This document shows positions 61,609-64,000 of a stretch of 64,000 nucleotides of DNA, in pieces. The notes under the pieces are model-generated. The model was not told where the DNA came from, ran no database searches, and worked only from the letters and a program-made list of their open reading frames with translations. Made by a program: the position numbers and the translations under genes. The DNA lies in the NCBI RefSeq assembly GCF_015561195.1, contig NZ_JADMSU010000001.1:62001-126000 (forward strand), read 5' to 3'. Each line of letters begins with the position of its first letter. Position 1 is the stretch's first letter. Origin of the DNA: Collinsella aerofaciens (lineage in GTDB: Bacteria; Actinomycetota; Coriobacteriia; Coriobacteriales; Coriobacteriaceae).

Positions 61609-64000
61609 CTAACCGCGGTTGCGGGCGCGGCTATACGGCGTATCCACCACGGGCAGATCCGGACGCAGCTTGCCGTCAAATGCGCGGTAGGCGTTCTGCA
61701 CGGCGGGCGCCGTCGGGATAGTGGCGATCTCGCCGATGCCCTTGCCGCCGTATGCCACGGGCAGCAGCTCGTCCTTCTCCACGTAAATGGCGTGAATATC
61801 CGGAATCTCGGGCGCACGGAACAGCCCGAGCGTGCCGTACCTTGCCTGGGGTACGCAGTCCTTGAGCGGCCAGTCCTCGGTAAGCGCATAGCCCATGCCC
61901 ATGAGCACGCCGCCTTCGATCTGACCCTGGATGGAGATGGGGTTGACCACCTTGCCGGAATCGTGTGCGGCATAGACCTCGCTCACGCGGCCGTCATCAT
62001 CCAGAATGACCACATGCGTGGCAAAGCCGTAGCAGATGTGGCTCTTGGGGTTGGGAACATCCGCACCCAGCTTGTCGGTCGGCTCCAGATACACGTAGCC
62101 AAACTCGCATCCCTCGAGCGCCTTGATGGCGGCCGCAGGATCCTGAGGATGCATGCCCTGACCGGCGACGAGTTCCTGCGTGCGCAGCTGATAGGCGCGA
62201 CCGTCGTCGTACTCGATCTTGACGCCGTCGCCATGCGCACTCACGGGAGCATCGGGTGCAGGCTTGCCGGCCTCGATGCCAACCATGGCATCGCGCAGCA
62301 GGAAGGCGGCGCCGCGCACGGCCTCGCCGGTCACGACCGTCTGACGCGAGCCAGACGTGGTGCCGGAGTCGGGAGCGTTCTCGGTGGAGCACTCGCCGTT
62401 GGCGATGCAGCTCAGCGGCAGACCGCACGCCTCGGCAACGTCCTGCAAAAAGACGGTGTTGCAGCCCTGGCCGATGTCGGACGTGGCGGCATAGACCACA
62501 GCGACGCCGTTCTCGACGCGAATCTTGCAGCGGCCGGCATCGGGCAGGCCCACGCCCACGCCGGCGTTCTTCATGGCGCAGGCGATACCGGCGTGTCCGG
62601 GATGCGCATAGTAGGCATCCTTTACCGCGAGCAGCGTCTCCTTCAGCGCCGTGGAGCAATCGGCGATCTGGCCGTTGGGCAAAACCTCGCCCGGCTCGAT
62701 GGCGTTACGGTAGCGGATCTCCCACGGATCCAGGCCGACCTTCTCTGCCAGCAAGTCGATCAGGCTCTCGAGCGCAAACTCGGACTGACAAACGCCAAAG
62801 CCGCGGTACGCGCCGGCGGGCGGGTTGTTGGTGTAGTAGCCAAAACCGCGAATGTCAGTGTTCTGGTACTTATAGGGGCCAACGGCATGCGTGCAGGCGC
62901 GCTCGAGCACCGGGCCGCACAGCGACGCGTAGGCGCCGGTATCAAAGTTGATCTCGCAGTCCAGGCCGGTAAAGTTGCCCTCGGCGTCGCAACCCAGCGT
63001 AAAGGTGCCATCCATGGCATGGCGCTTGGGATGGAAAGCGAGCGACTCGGCGCGCGTGAGCTTGCACTTCACAGGACGCTGGAACTTATATGCGGCGAGC
63101 GCGGCCAGGTGCTGGATAGACACGTCCTCCTTGCCGCCAAAGCCGCCACCCACGAGCATGGTCTCGACGACCACACGCTCGGGCTCGCTATCCCAGCCAA
63201 ACATGTGGGCGCACTCTTTGCGCGTATCGTAGGCGCCCTGGTCGGTCGACTGCACCTTGACGCCGTTCTTGTACGGGAAGGCGACGGCGCACTCGGGCTC
63301 CAAGAAGGCATGCTCGGTAAAGGGCGTGGTAAAGCGCTGCGTCACGGTGAACGCGCTCTCCGCCAGCGCCTTGGCGGCGTCGCCGCGCGTCACATGGCGA
63401 CTCTGGCACACGTTGTCCTTGAGCTCCACCGTGTTGCCAAAGGCAAAGAAGCTGTCGTGCAGGCGCGGGGCGTCGGCAGCCCTGGCCTCGACAATGTTGC
63501 GCACGGGCTCCAGCGGCTCGTAATCGATCTTTACGAGCTTCTTGGCCTTCTCGAGCGTCGCCTCGTCCTCGGCAACCACCAGCACGATGGCGTCGCCCAC
63601 GCAGCGGGTGATATCGCCCTGGGCGATCATGACGTCCCAGTCCTGGATAAGGTGGCCGACCTGGTTGACCGGCACGTCCTCGGCGCGCAGGATCCCCACC
63701 ACGCCGGGCAGGGCCTCGGCCTTGGAGGTATCGATGGAGAGCACGCGGGCGCGCGGATACTTGGAGCGCACGGCGCTGGCGTAGGTCAGGCCCGGCTGAT
63801 CGAGCTCGTCGATGTCATCGGGGTACTTACCCTCGCCGAGCACCTTCTTGCGCACGTCGATACGGAAGGCGCGCTTGCCCACGCCGTAGTCGTCACCGCG
63901 CTCCAGGTCCTCGTCAATCTGCTTTTCGCCGCGGAGCACCGCAGCGGCGAGTGCGATGCCCTCGATGATCTTCTTGTAGCCGGTACAACGGCAGACGTTG
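61609..64000 (-). CDS. xdhD: XdhD-like fused [2Fe-2S]/molybdopterin hydroxylase, 5' end outside window
   Basis: At least 796 codons of a xanthine dehydrogenase-family molybdoenzyme. The first visible codons read VCRCTGYKKIIEGIALAAA, the second [2Fe-2S] cluster motif, and run without a stop into the Mo-binding domains. The iron-sulfur and molybdenum parts are therefore one polypeptide, as in E. coli XdhD. Molybdopterin motifs include GGGFGGKED, GAYRGFGVCQSEFA, SDIGQGCNTVF and GGKGIGEIATIPTAPA. With yqeB, yqeC, mocA and xdhC in the window, a selenium-dependent purine hydroxylase is likely. Substrate (hypoxanthine, xanthine or other) is not proven. Confidence 0.9.
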   Translation of the reverse strand, partial: NVCRCTGYKKIIEGIALAAAVLRGEKQIDEDLERGDDYGVGKRAFRIDVRKKVLGEGKYPDDIDELDQPGLTYASAVRSKYPRARVLSIDTSKAEALPGVVGILRAEDVPVNQVGHLIQDWDVMIAQGDITRCVGDAIVLVVAEDEATLEKAKKLVKIDYEPLEPVRNIVEARAADAPRLHDSFFAFGNTVELKDNVCQSRHVTRGDAAKALAESAFTVTQRFTTPFTEHAFLEPECAVAFPYKNGVKVQSTDQGAYDTRKECAHMFGWDSEPERVVVETMLVGGGFGGKEDVSIQHLAALAAYKFQRPVKCKLTRAESLAFHPKRHAMDGTFTLGCDAEGNFTGLDCEINFDTGAYASLCGPVLERACTHAVGPYKYQNTDIRGFGYYTNNPPAGAYRGFGVCQSEFALESLIDLLAEKVGLDPWEIRYRNAIEPGEVLPNGQIADCSTALKETLLAVKDAYYAHPGHAGIACAMKNAGVGVGLPDAGRCKIRVENGVAVVYAATSDIGQGCNTVFLQDVAEACGLPLSCIANGECSTENAPDSGTTSGSRQTVVTGEAVRGAAFLLRDAMVGIEAGKPAPDAPVSAHGDGVKIEYDDGRAYQLRTQELVAGQGMHPQDPAAAIKALEGCEFGYVYLEPTDKLGADVPNPKSHICYGFATHVVILDDDGRVSEVYAAHDSGKVVNPISIQGQIEGGVLMGMGYALTEDWPLKDCVPQARYGTLGLFRAPEIPDIHAIYVEKDELLPVAYGGKGIGEIATIPTAPAVQNAYRAFDGKLRPDLPVVDTPYSRARNRG

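Overview
The window is about 60% GC, densely coded and mostly transcribed on the minus strand. It suggests a gut Coriobacteriia genome, most likely Collinsella. Reasons are the Ala/Lys/Glu-rich tails on ribosomal proteins L31 and L17, the frequent GTG and TTG starts, and an E. coli yge/yqe-like purine and selenium-hydroxylase gene set in a Gram-positive setting. The genus is an inference from style and gene content, not from a search.

Layout. Positions 1-16 kb hold housekeeping genes: secA (cut by the window edge), rpmE, an ACT-domain protein, citrate synthase, two Cof-type HAD phosphatases, adenine deaminase, tyrS, a U32 peptidase, a class A penicillin-binding protein, argR, a glycosyltransferase and truA. 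Positions 16-25.7 kb are the spc/alpha ribosomal block, running rplE to rplQ on the minus strand. It includes secY, adk, map, infA, rpmJ and rpoA, and it begins abruptly at rplE. Positions 26-37.7 kb are a purine/urate and selenium-molybdenum-hydroxylase region: xanthine/uracil-type permease, xdhC, yqeB, yqeC, hyuA, mocA, ygeW, ygeY, ygeX and a YheO-type PAS-HTH regulator. Adenine deaminase at 5-7 kb and an XdhD-like fused iron-sulfur/molybdopterin enzyme at the right edge belong to the same metabolism. The permease would import the purine, the hydroxylase would oxidise it, the xdhC/yqeB/yqeC/mocA products would mature the enzyme, and HyuA/YgeW/YgeX/YgeY would process ring-opened and amino-acid products.

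Positions 38.8-56 kb look like an accessory and defence island. It contains a DUF4143 ATPase preceded by four 12-bp direct repeats at an exact 33-bp period. Next is a four-gene operon: a SNF2-type helicase with a DUF3883-like end, a DUF1156 adenine methylase, a HEPN-DUF499 ATPase and a 157-residue unknown. Then come a DEDD exonuclease, a DUF234 ATPase behind a near-perfect long palindrome, and an orphan AbiEi-like gene. The helicase is preceded by a short leader frame with its own AGGAG and GTG. That frame contains a run of ten G. With nine G it would be open through to a TGATG overlap with the helicase start. As sequenced it stops after 24 codons. This is a classic layout for slipped-strand phase variation of a defence operon.

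Positions 56.5-61 kb carry a heptad-repeat YhgE/Pip-like exported protein and an MMPL/RND transporter. Three arrays (13 units in all) of a ~62-bp imperfectly palindromic repeat sit in the gaps at 54.6, 56.0 and 61.2 kb. Two gene cassettes elsewhere (a HAD gene; xdhC-yqeB-yqeC) are each bracketed by inverted intergenic repeats. No tRNA, rRNA, CRISPR array or intact insertion sequence was seen.
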